Shown: positions 18,789 to 26,706 of the stretch, in pieces
Layout of the letters: every line of letters begins with the position of its first letter
Position numbering within the stretch: the stretch's first letter is position 1
Source: an uncultured Flavobacteriaceae bacterium
GTDB lineage: Bacteria; Bacteroidota; Bacteroidia; Flavobacteriales; Flavobacteriaceae
DNA length: 64,000 nucleotides
Direction: 5' to 3'
Assembly: GCA_947487895.1 (NCBI GenBank)
Contig: CANKYF010000001.1
Span: 1 to 64,000 of the forward strand
Notes under the pieces: model-generated
Databases searched by the model: none
What the model saw: only the letters and a program-made list of their open reading frames with translations
Told to the model about the DNA's origin: nothing
Position numbers and translations under genes: made by a program

Positions 18789-20408
18789 ATGTATATATTT
18801 AGAAAACTAATCTTACAAAAGATCAATATGTTAAAAAGTACTTTATCTTCTTTTATTAAGAGTCAATATTTTGGGTTTAGAGGTTTTATAGTTTTATTGG
18901 GAATAATCACTTCTGTGGCGGTTTACTATTATATTGTAGATTTTTATAATCCTGAAAGTAATATTTTCAATAAACTTAAATTTAAACCAGAACGCTTTGC
19001 GTTTTATTCTGGAGGAGAAGGAGGTTTTTATATTAGAATTGGAAAATCTCTTCAAGAAAATACGAAAAGGAAAAAGGACAAAATTATAATAGAAAATTAT
19101 GAAACGGCTGGAGGATCTGAAAATGCAATTAAAGTCCTTACAACTCCATCTTCTTTTGGTTTGGTGCAAGAAGAAACGATAAAAGAAAATGATTTTATTA
19201 GAGATAATTTAAATTACGTTGCTCCTTTATATATGGAAAGGATGCATATTTTATATAAGAAATCTTCTTATAAAAAAATTACAGGTTCTTCATTAAAGCA
19301 TCAACGGTTACATTTGTCTTCAAATTGTAGTAAAGATATATTAAAGTTTTTTTCAAAAGCAAAAATTAATACAGGCCCTGTAGGTAGTGGTACCAGAATC
19401 ATTTCAAGTTATATTATTAATGAAATAAATAGTCAATTAAATAATAATGATAATTCAATAGACCAAAAAATTAATAGTGAAAAAACCTTAAATGCAATAA
19501 ATAAACTCAAATCTGAAAACTCGAACGAATTAGATATTATGTTTATAATATCTGGTGCTCCAACCAAAGAAGTGTCTGATATACTTAAAAATAATGACGA
19601 TATTGATTTGATTAGTGTTGATCCTTCTTTTATAGCCCAAATTAATAACGAGTATAAGGTTAATTTAAGAATGTCTGATTTTAAAACTATTTATGAAGGA
19701 GCTAATGATGTAACAACTATTGGTTCATATGCTTTTTTGATAGCTTCTCCAGATGTAAAAGGTTCAAATATTAGCCTTTTAATGAAAACATTAAATGAGA
19801 ACAAAGGAAATATACAAAAAGAAATGGGAGTTAAGACCAGTAATCATTTTCAACTAGATGAATTTGATTTTTATAATTCTTACCAAAGTAAATATGAAAA
19901 GTCTAGGTTTTCTTTGTGGAGAGATTTCTTGCTTTTTATTGTGGCTGTTTCTAGTTCTTCAGCAATAATAATAGCTTTTTTGTTATGGTTGATTTCTACT
20001 ATAAAAACGAATTCGTACTTTGATGATATCACCAAAATATTTAGTGACAATAAAATTTTTAGTGTCAATTTTGAAGAAAATAAAAAACATCTTTTAACTC
20101 CGCTCCTTAAAATTAATCAGAGTAATTTCATTGAGAATCTATTAAAAAGTATTAATTCACTTAATGAATTAAAACTAAAAATATATAAAGATTACAATTC
20201 TGGTGGAATAACAGAATCGCACCATAAATACTTAATAGATAATTTAAATTTAGTTAAAGAAGAATTAAAAGAAACCTTAGGTCAAAGACTCTATCATCAT
20301 TTTAGTTTTAACAAACAAATTCTTAGGGAAGAGACATTGCATTTATATTATTCTAGTGGTTTTATTGATCATAATGATTACGTTGAAATAAAAAAAATAA
20401 TTATATAA
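18789..20408 (+). CDS. TAXI-type solute-binding protein with two membrane anchors
   Basis: The extracytoplasmic part (about 55-375) resembles TAXI binding subunits of TRAP transporters: FYSGGEGGFYIRIGKSLQE corresponds to the glycine-rich ligand loop, and ETAGGSENAIKVL and GPVGSGTRIISSYII to later conserved stretches. A membrane segment precedes it (GFIVLLGIITSVAVYYYIV, about 32-50) and a second follows (about 378-402), leaving a lysine- and asparagine-rich tail of about 135 residues that should be cytoplasmic. No TRAP permease genes are nearby, so a sensor or a partner of another membrane protein is more likely than a classical transporter; this is inference. An alternative start is the ATG 39 bases downstream. 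Confidence 0.65.
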   Translation: MYIFRKLILQKINMLKSTLSSFIKSQYFGFRGFIVLLGIITSVAVYYYIVDFYNPESNIFNKLKFKPERFAFYSGGEGGFYIRIGKSLQENTKRKKDKIIIENYETAGGSENAIKVLTTPSSFGLVQEETIKENDFIRDNLNYVAPLYMERMHILYKKSSYKKITGSSLKHQRLHLSSNCSKDILKFFSKAKINTGPVGSGTRIISSYIINEINSQLNNNDNSIDQKINSEKTLNAINKLKSENSNELDIMFIISGAPTKEVSDILKNNDDIDLISVDPSFIAQINNEYKVNLRMSDFKTIYEGANDVTTIGSYAFLIASPDVKGSNISLLMKTLNENKGNIQKEMGVKTSNHFQLDEFDFYNSYQSKYEKSRFSLWRDFLLFIVAVSSSSAIIIAFLLWLISTIKTNSYFDDITKIFSDNKIFSVNFEENKKHLLTPLLKINQSNFIENLLKSINSLNELKLKIYKDYNSGGITESHHKYLIDNLNLVKEELKETLGQRLYHHFSFNKQILREETLHLYYSSGFIDHNDYVEIKKIII

Positions 20409-20856
20409 AATAGTAAAGAGTTTATTTTTAATAATGTTTAAACCTTTTCAAAGACAATACTATTTTCTCTGTTGTTGTAGTTATATCTAGTTTTTAAGTT
20501 CAAAATTTATCTTCTACTTTAGTTATTTTATTTCACTTATCAGTAAAGTGAATTACTTTTTAACTTTCTGTGATGTTATAACTAATTTCGTCACCATTAT
20601 TATTTTGGGAATTGTATAATGAGCATGCAATAATTATTACAATTAGTGAAGTTTTGTGTGAAATAGAATAAGTTATAACATTTTTTATTTCTAGATGTAG
20701 AATACATTTTTTTGTTGCGTATAATGTAACATAAAAATTTTAAAACACACTTTAGAGTATAGAACTTAGAACAGGAAAAAAGAAATAAATTTAATAGCAC
20801 AATTTAATTTATAAAAAGTAGTTAAAAGGATTATGTTTAACACAACGTTAAACCCC
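20409..20856. other. AT-rich intergenic stretch without a gene
   Basis: No convincing coding frame on either strand. A 7-bp inverted repeat (TTCACTT at 20532-20538 with AAGTGAA at 20546-20552) followed by a T-rich stretch could be a weak terminator for the TAXI-like gene. The right end leads into the promoter of the PPIase operon. Confidence 0.4.
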
Positions 20857-20886
20857 TTGCATAAAAGCTATATATTAGTATTTTTG
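20857..20886 (+). promoter_or_regulatory. Promoter of the PPIase-MoxR operon
   Basis: TTG at 20857-20859, then 19 bases, then TATTTTTG at 20879-20886: both elements of the Bacteroidota promoter at proper spacing. The predicted leader is about 20 bases. Confidence 0.7.
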
Positions 20887-20911
20887 TAGCCACTTGAATA
20901 ATTTTTAATCC

Positions 20912-22864
20912 ATGAAATTAAGACATTTACTTACCCTTACAGCAATACTTTATGTATCTGTGTTTAATGCACAATCATCAAAAGACGAAGTTCTTTTTTC
21001 TGTAGCAGAAGATCCTATTTATGTATCTGAATTTTTAAGAGTTTATAACAAAAATTTAGATTTAGTACAAGATGCATCTCAAAGAGATGTAGATGAGTAT
21101 CTAAAACTTTATACTACATATAAGTTAAAGTTAAAAGAAGCCTTAGCCTTAAAACTTAATGAAAAACCAAGTTACATAAAAGAGTTAGGGAAATATCAAA
21201 AACAATTAGCTTCTAGTTTTATGACTGATTCTAAGGTTACTGATGCCTTGATAGAAGAAGCGTACCAAAGAGTATCTTATGATATAAAAGCAAATCATAT
21301 CTTAATAAAAATTGATGCTAATGCTAACCCTCAAGATACTTTAAAGGTTTACAATGACTTATTAAAAATAAGAGAACGTACATTAAATGAAGGTTTTGAA
21401 AAAGTTAGAAAAGAAGTACATAACGGTAAAACGGTTTTTGGTGAAGAATTAGGTTTTTTTACGGGTTTTAAAATGGTTTATGCATTTGAAAATGAAGCTT
21501 ATAATACACCTGTAGGAGAGATATCTAAACCTTTTAGAACACGTTTTGGATACCATATAGTAAATGTGTTAGAAAAAAGAAAATCGCAAGGAGAACGCTC
21601 TGTAGCTCATATTATGGTGGTAAATAAAAAAGAAGACACTATAAACAAATCAGAAGAACGCATTCAAGAAATTTACAACAAATTTAAGCAAGGCGAAGAT
21701 TTTGAAGCTTTAGCGAAGCAATTTTCTGATGATAAAAATTCAGCGCCAAGGGGCGGAAAATTAGCGCCTTTTACTAGAGGGCAATTGAGAGCAGAAAAGT
21801 TTGAAGATGTTGCATTTTCTTTAGAAAATGAAGGAGATGTTTCAGAACCATTACAGTCTGCTTACGGATGGCATATTGTTAAGTTGTTAAATAAGAAATT
21901 GATACCTCCGTTTGAGGATATGAAATCTGAATTAGAAGCTAAGGTAAAGCGTGATGATCGTTCTAAATTAATAAACGAAGCTTTATACAATTCTCTTAAA
22001 AAGCAATATGATATTAAAGAGAACTTACAAGCTGTAGACTATTTTACGTCTATTTTAAATGAAGATTATTTTAAGAGAAGCTGGACTTTACCAGAAGATT
22101 TTAAGAGTAATGACAAATTGGTTAAAATTGGAGAAAAACAATTTACCTATAAAGATTTTGGAGATTATCTTCTAGAAAAACAAAAAGGGCGCATTATTAA
22201 AAAGCCTTTAAAGGCTTTTGCTAAAGATAATTATGACACTTTTTTAAATGAAAATTTAATTAAGTATAAAGAAGCAAATTTAGAAAAAGAGAATGAAGAA
22301 TATGCTCATATTTTAGGTGAATATAGAGATGGTTTATTATTGTTCGATTTAATGGAAAATACTATCTGGAATACTTCAAAAACAGATTCTACAGAAATCA
22401 AACAGTTTTATGAAACTAATAAAGAGAATTATAAAACTAAGGAAAAAGTTGATGCTATTGTAGCTTCATCTGCTAAGCAAAAAGTCCTTAAAAAAGTGTC
22501 TAAGCTATTAGAAAAAGGCATTGCCTTAGATGATATAAAAAAGCAAATTAATAATAAGGAAACCACCGAAGTTATTTTTACTGTAGATACAATGGATGCA
22601 TCTAATAAAGCATTGCCTAAGGGGCTTCAATTTAAAAAAGGAGTTTCTAAAATCTACAAGCACAACAATACATTTACATTAGTTAGTATAAAAGACATTT
22701 TACCACAGGAACAAAAATCTTTTGATGATGCTAAAGGAAATGTAATAAGTGATTACCAAACCTTTAAAGAAGATAATTGGATAAATACCTTAAGAGAAAA
22801 GTATAATGTAGTGGTTAATAATGAGGTTTTAAAAAAGGTAAAATCTCAAATAAGAAAGCAATAA
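20912..22864 (+). CDS. Periplasmic peptidyl-prolyl isomerase with two parvulin domains
   Basis: Secreted folding factor: a signal peptide (MKLRHLLTLTAILYVSVFNA) leads 630 residues. Two parvulin rotamase modules are visible, about 125-230 (KANHILIKIDANANPQDTL to RTRFGYHIVNVLEKR) and 235-335 (RSVAHIMVV, FSDDKNSAPRGGKLAPFTRG, SAYGWHIVKLL). The flanking helical parts resemble SurA/PpiD chaperone regions. First gene of an operon of three related proteins, presumably aiding outer-membrane protein assembly; clients unknown. Confidence 0.9.
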   Translation: MKLRHLLTLTAILYVSVFNAQSSKDEVLFSVAEDPIYVSEFLRVYNKNLDLVQDASQRDVDEYLKLYTTYKLKLKEALALKLNEKPSYIKELGKYQKQLASSFMTDSKVTDALIEEAYQRVSYDIKANHILIKIDANANPQDTLKVYNDLLKIRERTLNEGFEKVRKEVHNGKTVFGEELGFFTGFKMVYAFENEAYNTPVGEISKPFRTRFGYHIVNVLEKRKSQGERSVAHIMVVNKKEDTINKSEERIQEIYNKFKQGEDFEALAKQFSDDKNSAPRGGKLAPFTRGQLRAEKFEDVAFSLENEGDVSEPLQSAYGWHIVKLLNKKLIPPFEDMKSELEAKVKRDDRSKLINEALYNSLKKQYDIKENLQAVDYFTSILNEDYFKRSWTLPEDFKSNDKLVKIGEKQFTYKDFGDYLLEKQKGRIIKKPLKAFAKDNYDTFLNENLIKYKEANLEKENEEYAHILGEYRDGLLLFDLMENTIWNTSKTDSTEIKQFYETNKENYKTKEKVDAIVASSAKQKVLKKVSKLLEKGIALDDIKKQINNKETTEVIFTVDTMDASNKALPKGLQFKKGVSKIYKHNNTFTLVSIKDILPQEQKSFDDAKGNVISDYQTFKEDNWINTLREKYNVVVNNEVLKKVKSQIRKQ

Positions 22865-22871
22865 ATATTTA

Positions 22872-23723
22872 GTGAGGTTAAAATTTGTCATATTAATAGG
22901 AGTACTGTTTTTAGTATCATGTAAATTTTTTAAAGATACTGAAGAAGAGCAAGTTATTGCAAGGGTAAATGAGTCTTATTTATTTTTTAATGATATAAAA
23001 GATTTAGTGAAAAAAGGAACAAGCGAGGCAGATAGTACGCTTATTGTTCAAAATTTTATAAACCGTTGGGCAACACAACAATTATTAGTTGATGGGGCTA
23101 AAGTAAATTTAAGTGAAACTAAACAGGAAGATTTTAATAAGTTAGTTAATCAATATAAAACAGATTTATATACTAAGGCTTACATGGAAGCTTTAGTAAA
23201 AAAAAGTATAGATACTGTAGTGTCTTCAAACGAAGCAAAAGACTATTACAGGAATAATAAAGAAGCGTTTAAATTGAATGAAGAGCTTATAAAATTTAGA
23301 TACATTCATGTAAGTGAAAGTATCAATGATTTTGACGCGATTAAAGAAAAGTTTAAACGTTTTGAAGCTGAAGATAAAAAAGAGCTAGATTCCATATCGT
23401 TACAGTTTAACTCATATTCGTTAAATGATTCCATCTGGATAAAACAAAGTCAAGTACTTGAAAAAATTCCTGTAGTAACATCTGAAAATAAAGAGGAACT
23501 GTTAAAAAAATCTAATTTTGTGCAACTCAAAGATTCATTAGGAGTATATTTGATGCAAATTAATGATGTGCTGTATAGAAATAATACTGCACCACTTGAA
23601 TATGTAAAGCCTACCATAGATCAAATAGTTATTAATAAACGAAAATTAGAGCTAATAAGGCAGTTAGAAAAAGATATTACCAAAGATGCTATTAAAAACA
23701 AACAATTTGAAATTTATAAATAA
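22872..23723 (+). CDS. SurA-like lipoprotein without a recognisable rotamase domain
   Basis: 283 residues starting at a GTG seven bases after the preceding stop. The signal ends in the lipobox LVSC (lipidated cysteine 17). The first 130 mature residues look like the SurA N-terminal chaperone domain (VIARVNESYLFFNDIKDLVK, a long helical stretch NRWATQQLLVDGAKVN), and DAKDY-type motifs follow. I see no parvulin GxxGW or GYHIV-like strand, so the catalytic module appears absent. Likely a membrane-tethered chaperone working with the neighbouring PPIases; function inferred from context. Confidence 0.75.
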   Translation: MRLKFVILIGVLFLVSCKFFKDTEEEQVIARVNESYLFFNDIKDLVKKGTSEADSTLIVQNFINRWATQQLLVDGAKVNLSETKQEDFNKLVNQYKTDLYTKAYMEALVKKSIDTVVSSNEAKDYYRNNKEAFKLNEELIKFRYIHVSESINDFDAIKEKFKRFEAEDKKELDSISLQFNSYSLNDSIWIKQSQVLEKIPVVTSENKEELLKKSNFVQLKDSLGVYLMQINDVLYRNNTAPLEYVKPTIDQIVINKRKLELIRQLEKDITKDAIKNKQFEIYK

Positions 23724-25143
23724 TTCAAAATCCTTAAGGCTTTTATTTTTAGCCTTACTTACCATAAATTTAATTTCTGCTCAAGAAATTATAGAAGAAA
23801 AAAAAGAAGAAACCCCAGTTAAGAAAAAAGATACTGTTACTGGAGCATTTAAAGCATTAAAAGTAGATGGTGTTGCTGCTGTAGTAGGAGATTATATTAT
23901 TCTAGAATCTGATATTCCAAAAGAAAGAGAACAAATTTTAGCGGCAGGAGGTAACCTAGATGGTGTTACAAATTGTCAATTAATGGGATCTCTTTTAGAA
24001 AACAAGTTATATGCACATCATGCTATACAAGATAGTATACAAGTGGCTGATGCCGAAATTAGGCAACAAGTAGATTATCAAATGCAACAATTTTTACAAT
24101 ATTTTGGAGGTTCTATGGATAAGCTTTTAAAATATTATAAAAAAGATGATGAGGTAAGTTTTAGAGAGGAAATGTTTGAAATAAATAAAAACAATGCACT
24201 AGCTTCTAGAATGAGATCTAAAATTGTAGAAGAGATTGAAATTACTCCAGAAGAGGTTCGTGAATACTTTGATAAAATACCCGTAGATAAACGTCCAACA
24301 TTTGGAACAGAGTTAAAAGTAGCACAAATTGTTGCAGAACCAAAAGTATCAAAAGAAGAAGAGCAAAGAATCATTGAAAGGCTTAAAGGTTTTAAAGAAG
24401 ATGTTGAAGTAAGAGGTGCTAGTTTTAGATCTAAAGCTGTATTATATGGAGAAGATCCAGGACTTAAACAATCTGGTTACATTTATGCCTTAGATAGAAA
24501 AAAACCTAGAATGGTTAAAGAGTTTAGGCAAGCTGCTTTTGCATTACAAGAAGGAGAAGTATCAGAACCATTCAAAACAGAATTTGGTTACCATATAGTG
24601 TATTGTCAAAAAATTAGAGGGCAACAGTACGATGTAAGTCATGTACTTATGAAGCCTAAAGTATCTGATCAAGCTATTGAGGATGCTAAAGAGCGATTAG
24701 AAAAGGTAAGGCAACGTATCTCTGAAGGTGAAATTACGTTTGCTGATGCTGCAAGAGAAGCAAGTGATGAAAAGGAAACTAAAAAAGATGGTGGACAACT
24801 TATAAACCCATCTACGCAAGATTACAATTTTGAATTAACAAGAATGGACACAGAGTTATATTCTCAAATTCAGAATTTAAAAGACAATGAAATAAGTTTA
24901 GTTTTAAAAGAGCAGGATAGATCTGGGTCTACTAAATTTAAGATTTTAACAGTTACAGATAGAGTTGATGAGCATAAAGCAGACTATGCTAGAGATTTTC
25001 TTAAAATAAAAGAATTAGCACTTAAAGAAAAGCAATTAAAAGCCGTTGAAAAATGGACTGAAGAAAAAATAATAGACACTTATATAAAAATTAGTGGTGA
25101 ATTTAGAGATTGTGAATTTTCTGGTAACTGGTTAAAAAAATAA
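23686..25143 (+). CDS. SurA-like periplasmic peptidyl-prolyl isomerase
   Basis: Chaperone/isomerase: after a signal sequence ending ISAQ comes a SurA N-domain (VDGVAAVVGDYIILESDIPK), then parvulin-type modules at about 205-300 (FGTELKVAQIVAEPKVSKEE ... EFGYHIVYCQKI) and 305-410 (YDVSHVLMKPKVSDQAIEDA ... KKDGGQLINPST). The ATG used overlaps the upstream gene by 38 bases. A TTG at 23707, seven codons later, would give a more ordinary signal peptide and less overlap, so the start is uncertain. Third PPIase-type gene of the operon. Confidence 0.88.
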   Translation: MLLKTNNLKFINNSKSLRLLFLALLTINLISAQEIIEEKKEETPVKKKDTVTGAFKALKVDGVAAVVGDYIILESDIPKEREQILAAGGNLDGVTNCQLMGSLLENKLYAHHAIQDSIQVADAEIRQQVDYQMQQFLQYFGGSMDKLLKYYKKDDEVSFREEMFEINKNNALASRMRSKIVEEIEITPEEVREYFDKIPVDKRPTFGTELKVAQIVAEPKVSKEEEQRIIERLKGFKEDVEVRGASFRSKAVLYGEDPGLKQSGYIYALDRKKPRMVKEFRQAAFALQEGEVSEPFKTEFGYHIVYCQKIRGQQYDVSHVLMKPKVSDQAIEDAKERLEKVRQRISEGEITFADAAREASDEKETKKDGGQLINPSTQDYNFELTRMDTELYSQIQNLKDNEISLVLKEQDRSGSTKFKILTVTDRVDEHKADYARDFLKIKELALKEKQLKAVEKWTEEKIIDTYIKISGEFRDCEFSGNWLKK

Positions 25144-25148
25144 TACAT

Positions 25149-26102
25149 ATGTCTGATGTAGCAACAATTGAACAATTTGTAAAAAAGCATAAAGAGTTAA
25201 AACAAGAAATTGCAAAAGCAATAGTTGGTCAAGACCAAGTTGTAAATCAGATATTAATCTCCATTTTTTCAGGTGGACACTCTCTTTTAATTGGGGTTCC
25301 TGGGTTGGCTAAAACTCTAATGGTAAATACCATAGCACAAGCATTAGGGTTAGATTTTAAGCGTATACAGTTTACACCAGATCTAATGCCAAGTGATATT
25401 TTAGGTAGTGAAATCCTAGATGAAGACCGTCATTTCAAGTTTGTAAAAGGGCCTATTTTTGCTAATATCATTTTAGCAGATGAGATTAACAGAACGCCAC
25501 CAAAAACACAGGCAGCACTTTTAGAAGCCATGCAAGAAAGAGCCGTAACGGTAGCAGGTCATCATTATAAATTAGACTTACCTTATTTTGTATTAGCTAC
25601 ACAAAACCCTATTGAGCAAGAAGGGACATACCCTTTACCAGAAGCTCAATTAGATAGGTTTATGTTTGCAATTAATTTAGAATATCCTTCATTTGAAGAA
25701 GAAGTTCAGGTTGTTAAAACAACAACTAATAATGATAAGCCAACAATTAATGCTCTGTTTACGGCAAACGAGATTACTAATTATCAAGAAGTAATTAGAA
25801 GAATCCCTGTTGCAGACAATGTAATTGAATATGCTGTAAATATGGTAGGTAAAACAAGACCTAATAGTGATGCAGCTGCAGATTTGGTTAAGCAGTATAT
25901 TGATTGGGGAGCAGGACCAAGAGCGTCTCAAAACTTAATTTTAGCAGCTAAAACACATGCAGCCATAAACGGTAAATTCTCACCAGATATTGAAGATGTT
26001 CAAGCCGTTGCTTACAGTATTCTTCGTCATAGAATAATTAAAAATTATAAAGCAGAAGCAGAAGGTGTTTCTGAGAATGATATTATAAGCAGTTTATTTT
26101 AG
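25149..26102 (+). CDS. MoxR-family AAA+ ATPase
   Basis: Chaperone-like ATPase with Walker A GVPGLAKT (49-56), Walker B IILADEINRTPPKTQAALLE, sensor 1 ATQNPIEQEGTYPLPEAQLD and a C-terminal lid with GAGPRASQNLI. MoxR proteins usually work with VWA or DUF58 partners on assembly of metal or envelope complexes. Neither partner is encoded directly after it here; only a 67-residue membrane protein follows, coupled by TAGTG. Confidence 0.92.
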   Translation: MSDVATIEQFVKKHKELKQEIAKAIVGQDQVVNQILISIFSGGHSLLIGVPGLAKTLMVNTIAQALGLDFKRIQFTPDLMPSDILGSEILDEDRHFKFVKGPIFANIILADEINRTPPKTQAALLEAMQERAVTVAGHHYKLDLPYFVLATQNPIEQEGTYPLPEAQLDRFMFAINLEYPSFEEEVQVVKTTTNNDKPTINALFTANEITNYQEVIRRIPVADNVIEYAVNMVGKTRPNSDAAADLVKQYIDWGAGPRASQNLILAAKTHAAINGKFSPDIEDVQAVAYSILRHRIIKNYKAEAEGVSENDIISSLF

Positions 26103-26305
26103 TGAAATTAAAACCGTTTATAGTTCCAATCATAGTTTTTCTCATTGGTTGGGCAATCACATATATTGGTGCTTTATTTAAAATTATTCATTTTGAAATA
26201 GGACTTTTAACAGGTAATAAGCTTCTTATTTTTGCAACAATTATTAAAGTTTTAGCTATAATAATTGCGATAATCAAACTTATTATCTTATACAAAAAGA
26301 AGTAG
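26102..26305 (+). CDS. GldL-like mini membrane protein
   Basis: 67 residues starting at GTG that overlaps the moxR stop by one base. Two membrane segments (FIVPIIVFLIGWAITYIGAL and LLIFATIIKVLAIIIAIIKL) and a KKK end. The stretch IGALFKIIHFEIGLLTGNKL resembles the short loop between the two N-terminal helices of the gliding/T9SS motor protein GldL (IGALFKI-H...), but the long cytoplasmic part of GldL is missing. Function unknown; the resemblance is from motif memory, not a search. Confidence 0.6.
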   Translation: MKLKPFIVPIIVFLIGWAITYIGALFKIIHFEIGLLTGNKLLIFATIIKVLAIIIAIIKLIILYKKK

Positions 26306-26706
26306 TTTCTAAATGGGCTATTGACCTTAAGTCAAAAATATCATACACGTATTTAGAAAAACCTTTAATAGATATAAGAGACTGAGCAAAAATTTTACAA
26401 TTTTACACTTAAGAATTTAGTAAATCCTTAATTTAAATCTCTTATTTGTATTAAAAATACAATCATTTAATTTAATAATGATACTATAATAATTAAGTAT
26501 AATTACTTATTCTAATCTCATTTTTAGTTTTAGATCTTTGCATTAAATTCGTATTTTGCGCTGCTTTTTGAAATAAAATTTAATATTGCTTTTTGGAGTT
26601 GTAGTATTGATATAATTAAATAGTTATAAGGTCTGAATAACTAGGCTATGTATTGTTTAATTGTTATAAATCTTCAAACCAATTTAACATTGAAATAACG
26701 TCTTTT
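26306..26706. other. AT-rich upstream region of acnB
   Basis: About 400 bases without a gene. A possible degenerate -7 element (TATTTTG at 26552-26558) would give a leader of about 145 bases. The in-frame TTG at 26653 could extend acnB by 18 residues, but those residues do not resemble aconitase and the ATG at 26707 is preferred. Confidence 0.35.

Noticed and set aside
20600-20800. 66-codon minus-strand frame in the AT-rich gap
   Set aside because: Composition typical of AT-rich noncoding DNA (many F, Y, N, C), no promoter or neighbour support.
25149-26305. MoxR plus small membrane protein as an anti-phage or ternary defence system
   Set aside because: No VWA partner, nuclease or other defence gene; the gene is in the ordinary folding-factor operon of flavobacteria.
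26653-26706. Extended acnB N-terminus from a TTG
   Set aside because: The extra 18 residues are absent from the usual AcnB opening and the ATG at 26707 matches it.
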